35,419 nt of DNA from an uncultured Spirochaetaceae bacterium (GCA_902772605.1 CACYBG010000281.1:1-35419); one strand, 5' to 3'. Shown: positions 9,754 to 18,089, counted from the stretch's first letter. Numbers and translations: made by a program. The notes: a model not told the origin generated them from the sequence alone.

Positions 9754-10230
9754 ATGAGGTGTCCGTCATGTGGAAGTCTTGACGACAAGGTTATAGAATC
9801 CCGCTCTATGGTCAACGGGGAAAGCATAAGGAGACGGAGGGAGTGCAACCAGTGCCACTACCGGTTCACGAGTTATGAGAGGATAGAGGAAAAGCCCTTC
9901 ATGGTCGTCAAGAAGGACGGACGAAGGGAGCCTTTCGACCAGGAAAAGGTTGCACGGGGAATAGAACGCGCACTTGAAAAACGTCCCGTCTCCACTACCA
10001 TGACCGAGCAGATCGTCACCGAAATCGTTGACGAGGCATATACCCAGGGAAAGATTTCCAGGGAGATTCCGACTTCAGAGCTCGGTGAGATAGTCCTCAA
10101 GAGACTCAACGACGTGGACAAGGTTGCGTACATCAGGTTTGCATCCGTGTACAAGCATTTCAGCAACCTCGAGGAATTCATAACTGAAGTTCAGCAACTC
10201 GAAGAAACCGATTCGATGAAAAACTCCTGA
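9754..10230 (+). CDS. nrdR: Transcriptional repressor NrdR
   Basis: NrdR represses ribonucleotide reductase genes in response to ATP/dATP. The 158-residue protein has both parts: an N-terminal zinc ribbon with Cys3, Cys6, Cys31 and Cys34 (MRCPSCG and ECNQCHYRF, with the basic SIRRRREC between), and an ATP-cone from about residue 48 (MVVKKDGRREPFDQEKVARGIERALEKRPVS) to about 140. Length and order are typical. GGAGG (9743-9747) sits 6 nt before the ATG, a strong site. The gap from the desulfurase gene is only 37 nt, so read-through from the tmk-aroB run is likely. No ribonucleotide reductase gene is in the window. No NrdR box was searched for systematically. Confidence 0.95.
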   Translation: MRCPSCGSLDDKVIESRSMVNGESIRRRRECNQCHYRFTSYERIEEKPFMVVKKDGRREPFDQEKVARGIERALEKRPVSTTMTEQIVTEIVDEAYTQGKISREIPTSELGEIVLKRLNDVDKVAYIRFASVYKHFSNLEEFITEVQQLEETDSMKNS

Positions 10231-10579
10231 CGGGAACCGTTTCAAGGATACGAAAGAGGAAAGCCCCTGAATAAGAACGTACCCAAAAGCGCTGCAATGC
10301 AGAATTTATTCCGTCATACGCGCAAAATGCGGCTCATTGGGCACGAAACGCTTCCGGGGCGATACCACAGAAACGAGTTTTAGACAGCATCGCGGCGGAA
10401 CAGCTCATAAATCCCATGATGACGTAAGCAAAAGTCCACCGCACCCCCTCAATTCCACATCACCCCACCGTCCGACGGAAATCACCAACCCGACGCAGAA
10501 CAATACAAAAAAATGAGGAAATTACATATCAGAGTTCACCTGAATCCGGCATAAAAAACTATGGCGAAAAAAAGGGCAT
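10231..10579. other. Intergenic stretch after nrdR, nothing clear
   Basis: About 350 bases between nrdR and the tRNA-Met terminator. No credible gene, strong terminator or promoter was found. There is only a weak CGCA-AAA-TGCG stem near 10320 and A-rich patches at the right end. Any nrdR transcript end would be in here but does not show as a hairpin with a T-run. Confidence 0.4.
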
Positions 10580-10608
10580 AAAAAAATCCCCGCTCGTACG
10601 AACAGGGA
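10580..10608 (-). terminator. Intrinsic terminator of the tRNA-Met unit
   Basis: Read on the minus strand, TCCCTGTTCG pairs with CGAGCGGGGA (10 bp including two G·U pairs, two-base tip) at 10608-10587. Seven T follow. It lies 6 nt beyond the tRNA 3' end. Confidence 0.85.
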
Positions 10609-10614
10609 TCCGGT

Positions 10615-10687
10615 TAGTGGCAAGTGGGATCGAACCACCGACATACGGAATATGAGTCCGTTGTTCTACCGACTGAACTATGCCACC
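10615..10687 (-). tRNA. tRNA-Met (CAT anticodon), probably elongator
   Basis: A full cloverleaf of 73 nt can be folded. The acceptor is GGTGGCA/TGCCACT with a G1·U72 wobble and discriminator A. The D-stem is GTTC/GAAC, the anticodon stem ACGGA/TCCGT with loop CTCATAT (anticodon CAT), and the T-arm GGTGG-TTCGATC-CCACT. CCA is not encoded. The paired 1-72 position and lack of the G-C triplets of initiators argue against initiator tRNA. A tRNA-Ile with lysidine-modified CAT cannot be excluded. It has its own promoter and terminator. Confidence 0.9.
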
Positions 10688-10703
10688 GAAACTTGATGTT
10701 TAG

Positions 10704-10732
10704 ATACTATATCTTTTGAGGATTTGTGTCAA
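10704..10732 (-). promoter_or_regulatory. Promoter of tRNA-Met
   Basis: On the minus strand a perfect TTGACA (10732-10727) is followed after 17 nt by TAGTAT (10709-10704), or after 15 nt by the better match TATAGT (10711-10706). Either places the start about 10-15 nt before the tRNA 5' end. Confidence 0.75.
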
Positions 10733-10829
10733 CACCATTTTTTGAATTTTGAAAAAAAAAGCCGATCCTGAGCCCATTCTTCAAACAGGATGCCTTAAGG
10801 CAAAATCCATTCACATCAGCCATTCAGAA

Positions 10830-10858
10830 TTGACCATTTTGCATTTTTGGTATAAAAT
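10830..10858 (+). promoter_or_regulatory. Sigma-70 type promoter upstream of argF
   Basis: TTGACC (10830-10835), a 17-nt spacer and TAAAAT (10853-10858), five of six matches in each box. The predicted start near 10865 leaves a leader of about 137 nt before argF. A terminator-like hairpin begins only about 3 nt into the transcript. Confidence 0.6.
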
Positions 10859-10867
10859 CCATTATTC

Positions 10868-10894
10868 GCTTTGCCACGTGCAAGGCTTTTTTTT
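10868..10894 (+). terminator. Intrinsic terminator-like hairpin at the start of the argF leader
   Basis: GCTTTGC pairs with GCAAGGC (7 bp, one G·U) around a CACGT loop, followed by eight T (10887-10894). The form is that of a rho-independent terminator. Its place right after a promoter is unusual (see findings). Confidence 0.6.
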
Positions 10895-10899
10895 GTTAG

Positions 10900-10975
10900 G
10901 TCGGATATCCCCTGTCCGACGAAGCTGCCTCGGTCGAAAGATTCCTCCAAACGTTTTTTTCGCCCGAACGAAAAA
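10900..10975 (+). promoter_or_regulatory. Structured 5' leader of argF
   Basis: Two further hairpins lie between the terminator-like element and argF. One is GTCGGA/TCCGAC (10900-10905 with 10915-10920). The other is TTTTTCG/CGAAAAA (10956-10962 with 10969-10975). No known riboswitch class was recognised. A clear ARG box was not found, although CATTCA/ATTCAG half-site-like words occur at 10808-10827. Confidence 0.4.
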
Positions 10976-11001
10976 TGTAAAAAAAATTAAGGAGAGGCAT
11001 T

Positions 11002-11955
11002 ATGGAAGCTGAAAAATTCGATACTCCATTCAAGGGTCGAAGCCTTCTGAACTGGATAGACTGGACGCCGGACGAAATACTTACGATCCTGGACTACGCT
11101 GCCCTCGTCAAGAAGCAGTCTCACGCCGGTGAAGTCCATCAGAGGTTCCTAGGCAAGACCATAGCCCTGATATTTGAAAAGCGTTCCACCAGGACCAGAT
11201 CTTCGTTTGAAACCGCATTCGGCGAGGAAGGAGGACATCCGGTGTTCATGTCCACGGCGGACATACAGCTCGGCGGAAAGGAAAGCGTCGAGGATACTGC
11301 AAGGGTACTCGGAAGGATGTTCAGCGCAATCGAATTCCGCGGATTCAAGCAGGAACATGTCGAGCTCCTTGCAAAATACTCAGGGGTTCCGGTAATCAAC
11401 GGACTTACGGACGACTTCCACCCGACGCAGGTTCTGGCCGACATGCTAACACTCAAGGAGAAGTTCGGAAACCTCAAGGGCCTCAAGCTCTGTTTCTGCG
11501 GAGACGGACGCAACAACATGGCAAGGTCACTTATGCTCATATGCTCAAAGCTCGGACTTGATTTTGCAGTCTATGCACCGAAGGAACTGCAGCCGGACGA
11601 AGAAATCATAAAAATCTGCAGGCCTTTTGCAGAGTCATCTGGAGCCAAGATTTCGATATCAGACGAAAAGTCCGTCGTACAGGGATCCGACTGTCTTTAC
11701 ACGGACGTATGGGTATCGATGGGAGAGGAAGCACTTAAGGAAGAAAGGAGCAGGCTTCTGAAACCGTATCAGGTCAACAGGGAGCTGATGGAATACACGG
11801 GAAAGAAGGATGCCGTATTCCTCCACTGTCTGCCGGCCGTAAAGGAACAGGAAGTGACGACGGAAGTCTTTGAAAGCAGTGCAAGCCTGGTGTGGGATGA
11901 AGCCGAAAACAGGAAGCACACCATCAAGGCGATAATGCTTGCCCTCATCGAATAG
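11002..11955 (+). CDS. argF: Ornithine carbamoyltransferase
   Basis: The enzyme makes citrulline from ornithine and carbamoyl phosphate, or runs in reverse in the arginine deiminase pathway. The 317-residue protein has the carbamoyl-phosphate motif STRTR (62-66), FHPTQ (139-143), the ornithine-site loop DVWVSMGEE (235-243) with the OTCase-specific SMG, and the catalytic HCLP (275-278). AGGAG lies 8 nt before the ATG. No other arginine gene is nearby, so biosynthetic and catabolic roles cannot be separated from context; argF is used as the generic symbol. It has a long structured leader and is followed by a fresh promoter for the next gene. Confidence 0.93.
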   Translation: MEAEKFDTPFKGRSLLNWIDWTPDEILTILDYAALVKKQSHAGEVHQRFLGKTIALIFEKRSTRTRSSFETAFGEEGGHPVFMSTADIQLGGKESVEDTARVLGRMFSAIEFRGFKQEHVELLAKYSGVPVINGLTDDFHPTQVLADMLTLKEKFGNLKGLKLCFCGDGRNNMARSLMLICSKLGLDFAVYAPKELQPDEEIIKICRPFAESSGAKISISDEKSVVQGSDCLYTDVWVSMGEEALKEERSRLLKPYQVNRELMEYTGKKDAVFLHCLPAVKEQEVTTEVFESSASLVWDEAENRKHTIKAIMLALIE

Positions 11956-12025
11956 CCGCAGATTGATTCCGGGGTCCCCTATCGGACATTCGCACCGAAA
12001 GTTTAGGTAAAGTTCAAAAATTCAG

Positions 12026-12054
12026 TTGCAAAACCTGAATTTTGAATTTATACT
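12026..12054 (+). promoter_or_regulatory. Promoter of the small exported protein gene at 12112
   Basis: TTGCAA (12026-12031), a 17-nt spacer and TATACT (12049-12054). The predicted start near 12061 gives a leader of about 50 nt. Confidence 0.7.
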
Positions 12055-12111
12055 GTAAGGGATTTCGGGAGCGAAAACACCCGGAAAATAAGAAACGTAA
12101 GGAAGGAACCT

Positions 12112-12549
12112 ATGAAAAAGATAATAATGGCAGCCGTACTCGCAGCATGCATGGTCATCCCTGCTCTGGCACAGTCAAATTCTGATTCCAGCAAGCCGAT
12201 TTGGGATCACGGAGACAACGTATCAAGCTACAACTACTACACCACTCCCGTCTACAGCATCATGCAGACTGCAGAGGCGTTCGTGGTATTCTATCAGAAG
12301 CAGGACCTCAGCGTAGACACGGTTGTAATCCCAAAGTCATGGCAGGTTGCAGGCGAAAACAAGAAGCTCTATTTCCGCAACAAGGCTCCGGGACTTGATT
12401 CATACATCACGGTGTTCTACAAGGAAGGCCAGTTCCATCACGTCGTCCTTACGGCAAATCCGGATGTACGCGACCCTGTATGGACAATCGCACCGTCCAC
12501 CGCAAAGGTTGATGTTAGCGGAATCGACACTCTGGACATAAAGTTCTAG
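12112..12549 (+). CDS. Small exported protein of unknown function
   Basis: No family recognised. The 145-residue product has a textbook signal peptide (MKK, hydrophobic core, cut after ALA about residue 20). The mature domain is about 125 residues, beta-rich and aromatic, with several Tyr-Tyr/Phe pairs such as SYNYYTTPVYSIM and FVVFYQKQDLSVDTVVIP. No lipobox, membrane span or cysteine beyond the signal peptide is present. AAGGAAGG precedes the ATG. It is a single-gene unit, with its own promoter upstream and a strong terminator downstream, which suggests it is well expressed. A periplasmic location is inferred. Confidence 0.8.
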   Translation: MKKIIMAAVLAACMVIPALAQSNSDSSKPIWDHGDNVSSYNYYTTPVYSIMQTAEAFVVFYQKQDLSVDTVVIPKSWQVAGENKKLYFRNKAPGLDSYITVFYKEGQFHHVVLTANPDVRDPVWTIAPSTAKVDVSGIDTLDIKF

Positions 12550-12641
12550 GCATGACGGTCCCCGGCACACAGGATTCGGTTACTGTCGAATTCAACCGGA
12601 TCCTCAGTCCTCGGGGATGGTCTTTCGACCGAATGAAAATC

Positions 12642-12681
12642 AAGGCTGGCTGTGGTTATTCTACGTGCCAGCCTTTTTTTT
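12642..12681 (+). terminator. Intrinsic terminator after the small exported protein gene
   Basis: AAGGCTGGC pairs with GCCAGCC plus TT (9 bp, 16-nt loop), followed by eight T (12674-12681). Strong and unambiguous. Confidence 0.9.
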
Positions 12682-12917
12682 AAGGGAATCTCGAAAACGC
12701 GTTTTACGCCTTCCGTTTCAAGGGATAAGACGGGTCGGAACGTAAAAAAGTTCCGGATTTCGTTTTTCAGGGACGACCTTCTCAGAACAAGCACTTGGAA
12801 ATCACGGACCTACATCAAATGCGAAGGTCCGGGATAAATAAAAGTTCGGTGCCGGAAAAAGACGACGGGATTCCATGCACCGCCAAAACCCCCTATTCAT
12901 CTAACACGGAAACAGCA

Positions 12918-13901
12918 ATGGTTTTAATCACTAACGAACAGGTCGAATCCTTCAAGGAGTTCATATCAGCCCACCAGACATTCGTAATCGCAGGGCACAA
13001 GGAACCTGACGGCGACTGCATAGCCTGCAGCCTTGGCATTTCATTCATACTGAAACACATGCAGAAAAAATACACGCTTCTCAACATCGGTCCGTTCAAG
13101 AGGCCGGAAAGCAAGAGGTTTGAGGACCACTTCCGCTCTGACCTGTCCTGCATGACCAGGGCAGAAAAGGCATCCGCAGGGCTCATAATGGTAGACTGCT
13201 CGGAGCTTTCAAGGATAGGAGACATAGGAGAGGACCTTAAGGGGATGGATACGTTCATAGTCGATCACCACAAGACTGCAAGCGTCAAGGGAAGCCAGAA
13301 CATAATCGACCCGACGGCACCGGCGGCGGCATGCATAGTCCAGCAGCTCTTCGAGGCCATAGTCGGAAAACCTTCAAGGGAAGAGGCCCACGTACTGTTT
13401 TTCGGCATTGCGACGGATACGGGATTCTTCCATTATTTGAACGAAAAGGACGCAGAGACGTTCAGGGCCGCGGCACGGCTTACGGATGCAGGAGTGAATC
13501 CGCGCACGATATATCAGGAGATGACGGGAGGAAAACCCTGGGCGACCAGAAAACTCCTTGCAATACTCCTTGAACGCGTCGAAAGGCACTGCGGTGGGAA
13601 GCTGGCGGTCACCTACGAGGAACAGGCAGATACGAGGAAGTACGGTCAGGAAGGTCGGGATTCCGATGCGCTCTATTCGCTCATGCTGGCTACGGACGGC
13701 ATAGAGGCAGTACTGTTCATGAGGCAGGAGTCCGACCATACGTGCACGGCAGGATTCCGCTCGCTCAAGGACTGCGACGTAAGCGCAATTGCTGCCAAAT
13801 TCGGAGGCGGAGGACACAAGAACGCATCGGGGGCAAGCATGGAAGGACACATCGACATGCTCATGCCGGAAATAATAAGGGAATTTGAAAAGGTTCTCTG
13901 A
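12918..13901 (+). CDS. nrnA: DHH/DHHA1 phosphodiesterase, NrnA-like (nanoRNase / pAp phosphatase)
   Basis: NrnA-type enzymes degrade short oligoribonucleotides and may dephosphorylate pAp; some relatives cleave c-di-AMP or pApA. The 327-residue protein carries the DHH motifs in order: His27 and Asp31/Asp33 in GHKEPDGDC, Asp93 in MVDCSE, Asp116-His117-His118 in DHHKTA, and Asp167 in GIATDTGF. The DHHA1 end has FGGGGHKNASGA. The ATG at 12918 is chosen because homology begins about 20 residues later; only a poor GGAA site precedes it. The 235-base gap upstream holds a perfect 12-bp palindrome (12694-12705) and two hairpins (12736-12755 and about 12805-12831). Exact substrate is uncertain. Confidence 0.85.
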   Translation: MVLITNEQVESFKEFISAHQTFVIAGHKEPDGDCIACSLGISFILKHMQKKYTLLNIGPFKRPESKRFEDHFRSDLSCMTRAEKASAGLIMVDCSELSRIGDIGEDLKGMDTFIVDHHKTASVKGSQNIIDPTAPAAACIVQQLFEAIVGKPSREEAHVLFFGIATDTGFFHYLNEKDAETFRAAARLTDAGVNPRTIYQEMTGGKPWATRKLLAILLERVERHCGGKLAVTYEEQADTRKYGQEGRDSDALYSLMLATDGIEAVLFMRQESDHTCTAGFRSLKDCDVSAIAAKFGGGGHKNASGASMEGHIDMLMPEIIREFEKVL

Positions 13902-14030
13902 AACGTCCGGGACGATTTCCACATTCTCCTTATTGCAAAATTTTGATTTTTTAACTAACCTAAGTAACGAATTTTTAGGATATATGTTTTTTCAAATGAC
14001 CGAACACAAATTATTTACGGAGGTTCCCTT

Positions 14031-14666
14031 ATGAACAGAAAACATTTAACCGCTCTTGCAGCAATGGTCATATTCTCAGTCGCAGCTGCCGTTGCACAGA
14101 ACGCAAGCGTCGAATCGGTATGCAGATCGCTTACATCCAACCCTGTAACCACGGGAAATTTCACACAGGAAAAGAAAATCGCAAATGCCAAGCGCACCCT
14201 GAAATCAAGCGGAACTTTCCTTTTCAGCGGAAAACTTGTAATCTGGGACACTGCAAAACCGGTGGCTTCATCACTGATTGTTACCGGAGACAAAATCATC
14301 CAGAAATCTCCGAACGGAAAGACGACTGTACTCAGCGGAAAGGACAACGAAGCGTTCAAGGGCGTTTCACAGAGCGTAACTGCACTCTTCAGCGGAGACA
14401 AGTCTGCACTCGAAAAGAATTTCACAATCAAATTCTCAAGCACTGCAAATTCATGGCAGATGGTTCTTACGCCAAAGGATAAGACGGTTGCCTCTGCAAT
14501 GAAGACAATCACCGTATCCGGGACAGGAAATTCAAAGGCATCCACGTTTACGGGACTCGTAGTGGAACAGCTGGACGGCGGAACCATAACATATACATTC
14601 ACAGACCATAAATACAGAGAGGAACTTTCTGATGCTGAAAAAGCACTTCTCAACACTGCGAAATAG
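14031..14666 (+). CDS. LolA-like periplasmic lipid/lipoprotein carrier
   Basis: LolA-family proteins ferry lipoproteins or other lipids across the periplasm. The 211-residue product has a signal peptide (cut after AVA, about residue 22) and the LolA pattern: GNFTQEKKI..., LKSSGTFLFSGKLVIWDTAKP, followed by alternating beta strands up to a LSDAEKALL tail. GGAGG precedes the ATG by about 9 nt. Its last 35 nt overlap the start of the exporter gene. The position beside an MMPL exporter and a DUF3261-like lipoprotein points to the LolA-like branch that serves special lipids (known from aryl polyene-type clusters) rather than the housekeeping LolA. No LolB or LolCDE is in the window, so general LolA duty cannot be ruled out. 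Confidence 0.82.
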   Translation: MNRKHLTALAAMVIFSVAAAVAQNASVESVCRSLTSNPVTTGNFTQEKKIANAKRTLKSSGTFLFSGKLVIWDTAKPVASSLIVTGDKIIQKSPNGKTTVLSGKDNEAFKGVSQSVTALFSGDKSALEKNFTIKFSSTANSWQMVLTPKDKTVASAMKTITVSGTGNSKASTFTGLVVEQLDGGTITYTFTDHKYREELSDAEKALLNTAK

Positions 14667-17007
14667 GCATTATGCAATCATCTGTGCAATATTCCATGTA
14701 CTGATCATTGGAGCATTTGCAATCTCACTCTTGACGGGTCACGACCTAACGATAGACGGTGACCTGTTCAACATGCTGCCGTCATCCACGCTCGGAAAGG
14801 CGATGGGCGTGGCGGATGACAAGCTTACGGCAAGTACGTCGCAGGCCGTGTACATACTGGTTTCCCACAAGGACTTCGAGACGGCGAAATCAACCGCAGA
14901 GGAAGTCTACGGAAAGCTCAAGGACAACAAATTCTTCCTGTCCCTGTCCCTTTACAACGGAATGGATACGGTCAACGGCATAGAGGATTTCGTCCATGGG
15001 TACAGGTGGAACCTCCTTAGCGACGAGGCGATTGAACAGATTTCATCGCCGGAGGGTGCACAGGACTTTGCCGACGCTGCACTTGCAACGGCAGGAGGAT
15101 TCTACACGCTCTCTTCCATGCAGAACCTCGACACGGATCCGTTCATGCTGGACGAACAGGCAATCATGTCATACGTCAATTCCATACAGAACGCAGGTGC
15201 AAGCATGTCCATAAAGGACGGTGTCCTTGCCTCCGAAAAAGACGGTGTCTGGTACGTATTCATGAATGGAATACTCAGCAAGGAAGGCTCTGCAATCGCA
15301 AGTTCAGACAACGGAGTCACGACCATATACAGCGTCTGCAACCCGCTTGAAAAGGACGGGGTCAGGTTCGCATATTCAGGAGTACCGTTCAACAGCCACA
15401 AGAGTTCAAACAACGCAGTCAGCGAAATCGGCATAATATCGTCCATTTCGCTTGCATTCGTTGCAATACTCCTTTTGGCGGTATTCAGGTCCTCCATTCC
15501 GCTCATAGCTTCACTCGTTTCCATTGCGCTTTCCATGATAACCGCATTCGCTGCAACGCACCTGGTGTTTTCAAAGGTCCACATCCTCAGCGTACTTCTC
15601 GGAACGTCGCTCATCGGATCCTGCATTGACTACAGCCTCCACTTCTTCATGAACTGGAAGGGAAACCTGACGCTGAACTCGGGAGCTGAAATCAGGCGTC
15701 ACCTCAGGAAAGGTCTGGTCCTTTCACTTGCCTCGACCATAGTCTGCTACATAACGCTTCTTTTCGCACCGTTCAACCTCCTCAAGCAGATGGGCGTATT
15801 CTCATCCGTCGGAATCATGAGTTCATTCCTTACGGTTGCATGCCTCTATCCGCTCCTCAAGGTTCCTCAGGCAGAAAAGCGTAAGATTCCGATGCTGAAG
15901 CTCTACCACAGGTCACCCCTCAAGAAGAGCCACCTTACAAGGTCCATCGCAACGATTGCAGTATTCGCCGTGCTTCTGATAACGCTCATAATCAACCACG
16001 ACAAGCTGCGCATAAACAACGACATGTACCACCTCTACGAAATGGAGGGAAGGATACTCGAAGATACGAACACCCTGGAAGAATTGACGAGCTACTCGCC
16101 CAAGGGATGGTTCATAATCAGCGGGGAGACGGAAGAGGAAGTTCTTCAGAACGAGGAACTCATCTGCCGCAGACTGGACGAACTCGGTCAGGGAAGGCCT
16201 GGATTCGGTTACCTTGCAACATCAAGCTTCATTCCGTCAAGGGCAAGGCAGGAAAAATCCATAGATGCATGCCGCAATCTGCTTCCTCTGCTTGACGATC
16301 AGCTCGACATGCTGGGAATCGAGCCGGAATATGCAGATGAAATAAGGTCCGAACTTGATTCGGCAAAGTCCAACATCATGCTTCCGGGAATCGAAATGCC
16401 GGAAACCGTATCGACGCTGATTTCTCCGCTTTGGCTTGGAATCATAGACGGAAAATACTATTCCGTAGTACTTCCCGTCATGATGCAGCCGTCCATCCAT
16501 TACAAGGAAATCGCTGCGGAAAGCGACAACCTTTACTTCGAAGACAAGATGGCTGACCTTGGAAAGGGTCTGGACAAGCTTACCGCACTGATTTTCATAC
16601 TGTTCGGCATTGCATACCTGATTATCGTCGTGGTACTGAAATTCTTCTATTCATGGAGACAGACCATAAAGATTGCCCGCATTCCCCTGCTCTGCATACT
16701 GTCCATACTGAACGTATTCATAATCAGCGGAAATCCGATAGAATTCTTCTGCGTCACAGGAATGATTCTGGTTTTCGGACTTGGCTTGGACTACATGATC
16801 TACATGGTCGAAAACATGAAGAGGACGACTACGGAAAACAGTCACCTGGACCACACGAAGCTGGAACCGTTCAGCATAATCATATCATTCGTTACGACTG
16901 CGGTATCATTCGGTGCGCTTGCATTCAGTTCATTCGTTCCAGTCCACGCAATCGGACTTTCAATCTGTACCGGAATAATTGCAGCCTACATCGGAACGGT
17001 ATTCTAG
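14632..17007 (+). CDS. MMPL/RND-family exporter (COG4258-like)
   Basis: Predicted proton-driven inner-membrane exporter of lipidic substrates. The 791-residue protein has the RND double layout: one N-terminal span (about 14-36), a large periplasmic loop, five spans (about 267-415), a span near 435-452, a second large loop, and five more spans to the C-terminus. Paired charged motifs lie in the cores: IGSCIDYSLHFFMNW in the first half and FGLGLDYMIYMVEN in the second, as in MMPL proteins. It ends abruptly after the last span. GAGGAA lies 8 nt before the ATG at 14632, inside the lolA-like gene (35-nt overlap), so the two are coupled. The substrate is unknown. Confidence 0.88.
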   Translation: MLKKHFSTLRNRHYAIICAIFHVLIIGAFAISLLTGHDLTIDGDLFNMLPSSTLGKAMGVADDKLTASTSQAVYILVSHKDFETAKSTAEEVYGKLKDNKFFLSLSLYNGMDTVNGIEDFVHGYRWNLLSDEAIEQISSPEGAQDFADAALATAGGFYTLSSMQNLDTDPFMLDEQAIMSYVNSIQNAGASMSIKDGVLASEKDGVWYVFMNGILSKEGSAIASSDNGVTTIYSVCNPLEKDGVRFAYSGVPFNSHKSSNNAVSEIGIISSISLAFVAILLLAVFRSSIPLIASLVSIALSMITAFAATHLVFSKVHILSVLLGTSLIGSCIDYSLHFFMNWKGNLTLNSGAEIRRHLRKGLVLSLASTIVCYITLLFAPFNLLKQMGVFSSVGIMSSFLTVACLYPLLKVPQAEKRKIPMLKLYHRSPLKKSHLTRSIATIAVFAVLLITLIINHDKLRINNDMYHLYEMEGRILEDTNTLEELTSYSPKGWFIISGETEEEVLQNEELICRRLDELGQGRPGFGYLATSSFIPSRARQEKSIDACRNLLPLLDDQLDMLGIEPEYADEIRSELDSAKSNIMLPGIEMPETVSTLISPLWLGIIDGKYYSVVLPVMMQPSIHYKEIAAESDNLYFEDKMADLGKGLDKLTALIFILFGIAYLIIVVVLKFFYSWRQTIKIARIPLLCILSILNVFIISGNPIEFFCVTGMILVFGLGLDYMIYMVENMKRTTTENSHLDHTKLEPFSIIISFVTTAVSFGALAFSSFVPVHAIGLSICTGIIAAYIGTVF

Positions 17008-17098
17008 GAAACAACGGTCGGTCCCGGTCGGATCGGCCTCAATTCCCATTCCGCTTGAGTCCCCACCCCCGGAGCAGAGCATCATTAAGGAGCTTCAA

Positions 17099-17716
17099 AT
17101 GAAAAACAACATGATCAGGGCGGCTTCGGCTCTCCTTTTGACATTCGCAGCATCGTTGCTTTCCTCATGTGCAACGACAAAATCTACAGTTTCAACAGCA
17201 AGGAACCTGTCGTCCGTTTACGTCACAAACACGAACACCATAAAGGTTCTCAGCCCGGAATACATGGATGCGGAAATCGACTGCGTCTACGTTTTCTCGG
17301 CCGACTTCGGAGAGCAGAACCTTTCCACACTTGCCTACCTCTATTCCGACTCCGAGGGCATGGAAATGCTTCTTTTGAGCGATTTCGGAATTGAAATCGG
17401 ACACCTGAACTACGACGGAAAATCCGTGGACCTTGCTCTTCCGGTCAAGGCTCCAATCAAGGGCGAATACATAGTTGCAGACCTGCAGAACATTTTCTAT
17501 CCCGAACAGTGCCTTGCGGAAAACTATGCATCGGCCGGCCTCACGTTCAAAAGCACAACGCTCGAAGACGGAAGCGTAATCAGGACGGTCTCCAAAAAGG
17601 ACAGGACGGTGGAAAAAATCACCATGAAGCTGGATGAGGACGGAAATCCTGAGAGCGTCGTCCTGGAAAACTTGCTCAGGGGCTATACTTACAGGCTTAC
17701 ACTGGCCGACGAATGA
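17099..17716 (+). CDS. DUF3261-like outer-envelope lipoprotein
   Basis: The 205-residue lipoprotein has a signal peptide ending in the lipobox LSSC with Cys24. The body fits DUF3261: a YVFSADFG... start, short beta strands and the tell-tale YIVADLQNIFYPEQCLAEN segment, which matches the family's DLQ-x-x-x-x-P motif. AAGGAG lies 6 nt before the ATG at 17099; an upstream in-frame start inside the exporter gene is not needed. The gap from the exporter stop is 91 nt, on the same strand. DUF3261 lipoproteins recur with a LolA-like protein and an MMPL exporter, which supports both the call and a shared lipid-trafficking role. Family assignment is by eye. Confidence 0.7.
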   Translation: MKNNMIRAASALLLTFAASLLSSCATTKSTVSTARNLSSVYVTNTNTIKVLSPEYMDAEIDCVYVFSADFGEQNLSTLAYLYSDSEGMEMLLLSDFGIEIGHLNYDGKSVDLALPVKAPIKGEYIVADLQNIFYPEQCLAENYASAGLTFKSTTLEDGSVIRTVSKKDRTVEKITMKLDEDGNPESVVLENLLRGYTYRLTLADE

Positions 17717-17772
17717 TTCAGGGTGATTTGCCGGTTTTTACGAAAAAAAAGCTCAAAAACTGAGTTTACCGC

Positions 17773-17801
17773 TTGACAAACACGGCCATATGTAATAATA
17801 T
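17773..17801 (+). promoter_or_regulatory. Promoter of tRNA-Lys
   Basis: Perfect TTGACA (17773-17778), a 17-nt spacer and TAATAT (17796-17801), with the start expected about 15 nt before the tRNA. Confidence 0.75.
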
Positions 17802-17823
17802 GTAGATACTTCAACGAGAAGTT

Positions 17824-17896
17824 GGGCTATTAGCTCAGTAGGTAGAGCAACGCCCTTTTAAGGCGTGGGTCTGCAGTTCGAATCTGCAATAGCTCA
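17824..17896 (+). tRNA. tRNA-Lys (TTT anticodon)
   Basis: Complete 73-nt cloverleaf: acceptor GGGCTAT/ATAGCTC with one G·U, D-stem GCTC/GAGC, anticodon stem ACGCC/GGCGT with loop CTTTTAA (anticodon TTT), T-stem TGCAG/CTGCA with loop TTCGAAT, discriminator A. CCA is not encoded. It stands alone with its own promoter and terminator. Confidence 0.95.
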
Positions 17897-17900
17897 GATA

Positions 17901-17932
17901 AAAGGAATCCGTTTTTCGGGTTCCTTTTTTTT
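17901..17932 (+). terminator. Intrinsic terminator of tRNA-Lys
   Basis: GGAATCCG pairs with CGGGTTCC around TTTTT (8 bp, one G·U; flanking A and T runs extend the stem), followed by a run of eight T. Confidence 0.88.
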
Positions 17933-18055
17933 ATTCCTGGAAAAGCCAATCAAACAACTCGGAATCATCACATTATTTCGCCCCTATCTGCAATGCAGTT
18001 TCAAGCCAGGTGCGAGGTATGAAACATTCTGCACGAATCAAACTGAAAAAGGGAC

Positions 18056-18089
18056 AAAAAAAATCGGCCCCTTCGAACGAGGAAGCCGA
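18056..18089 (-). terminator. Intrinsic terminator after the Nudix/SH3-lipoprotein operon
   Basis: On the minus strand TCGGCTTC pairs with GGGGCCGA (18089-18064; two G·U pairs), followed by eight T (18063-18056). It lies 30 nt beyond the lipoprotein stop. Confidence 0.8.

Noticed and set aside
10749..11012. 87-codon open frame running into argF
   Set aside because: It crosses the promoter, the terminator-like hairpin and the leader, lacks a ribosome site and overlaps argF in another frame.
17745..17767. Possible bidirectional terminator after the DUF3261-like lipoprotein
   Set aside because: The stem is only four to six pairs and the T-run on the plus strand is three bases, so it is too weak to list.
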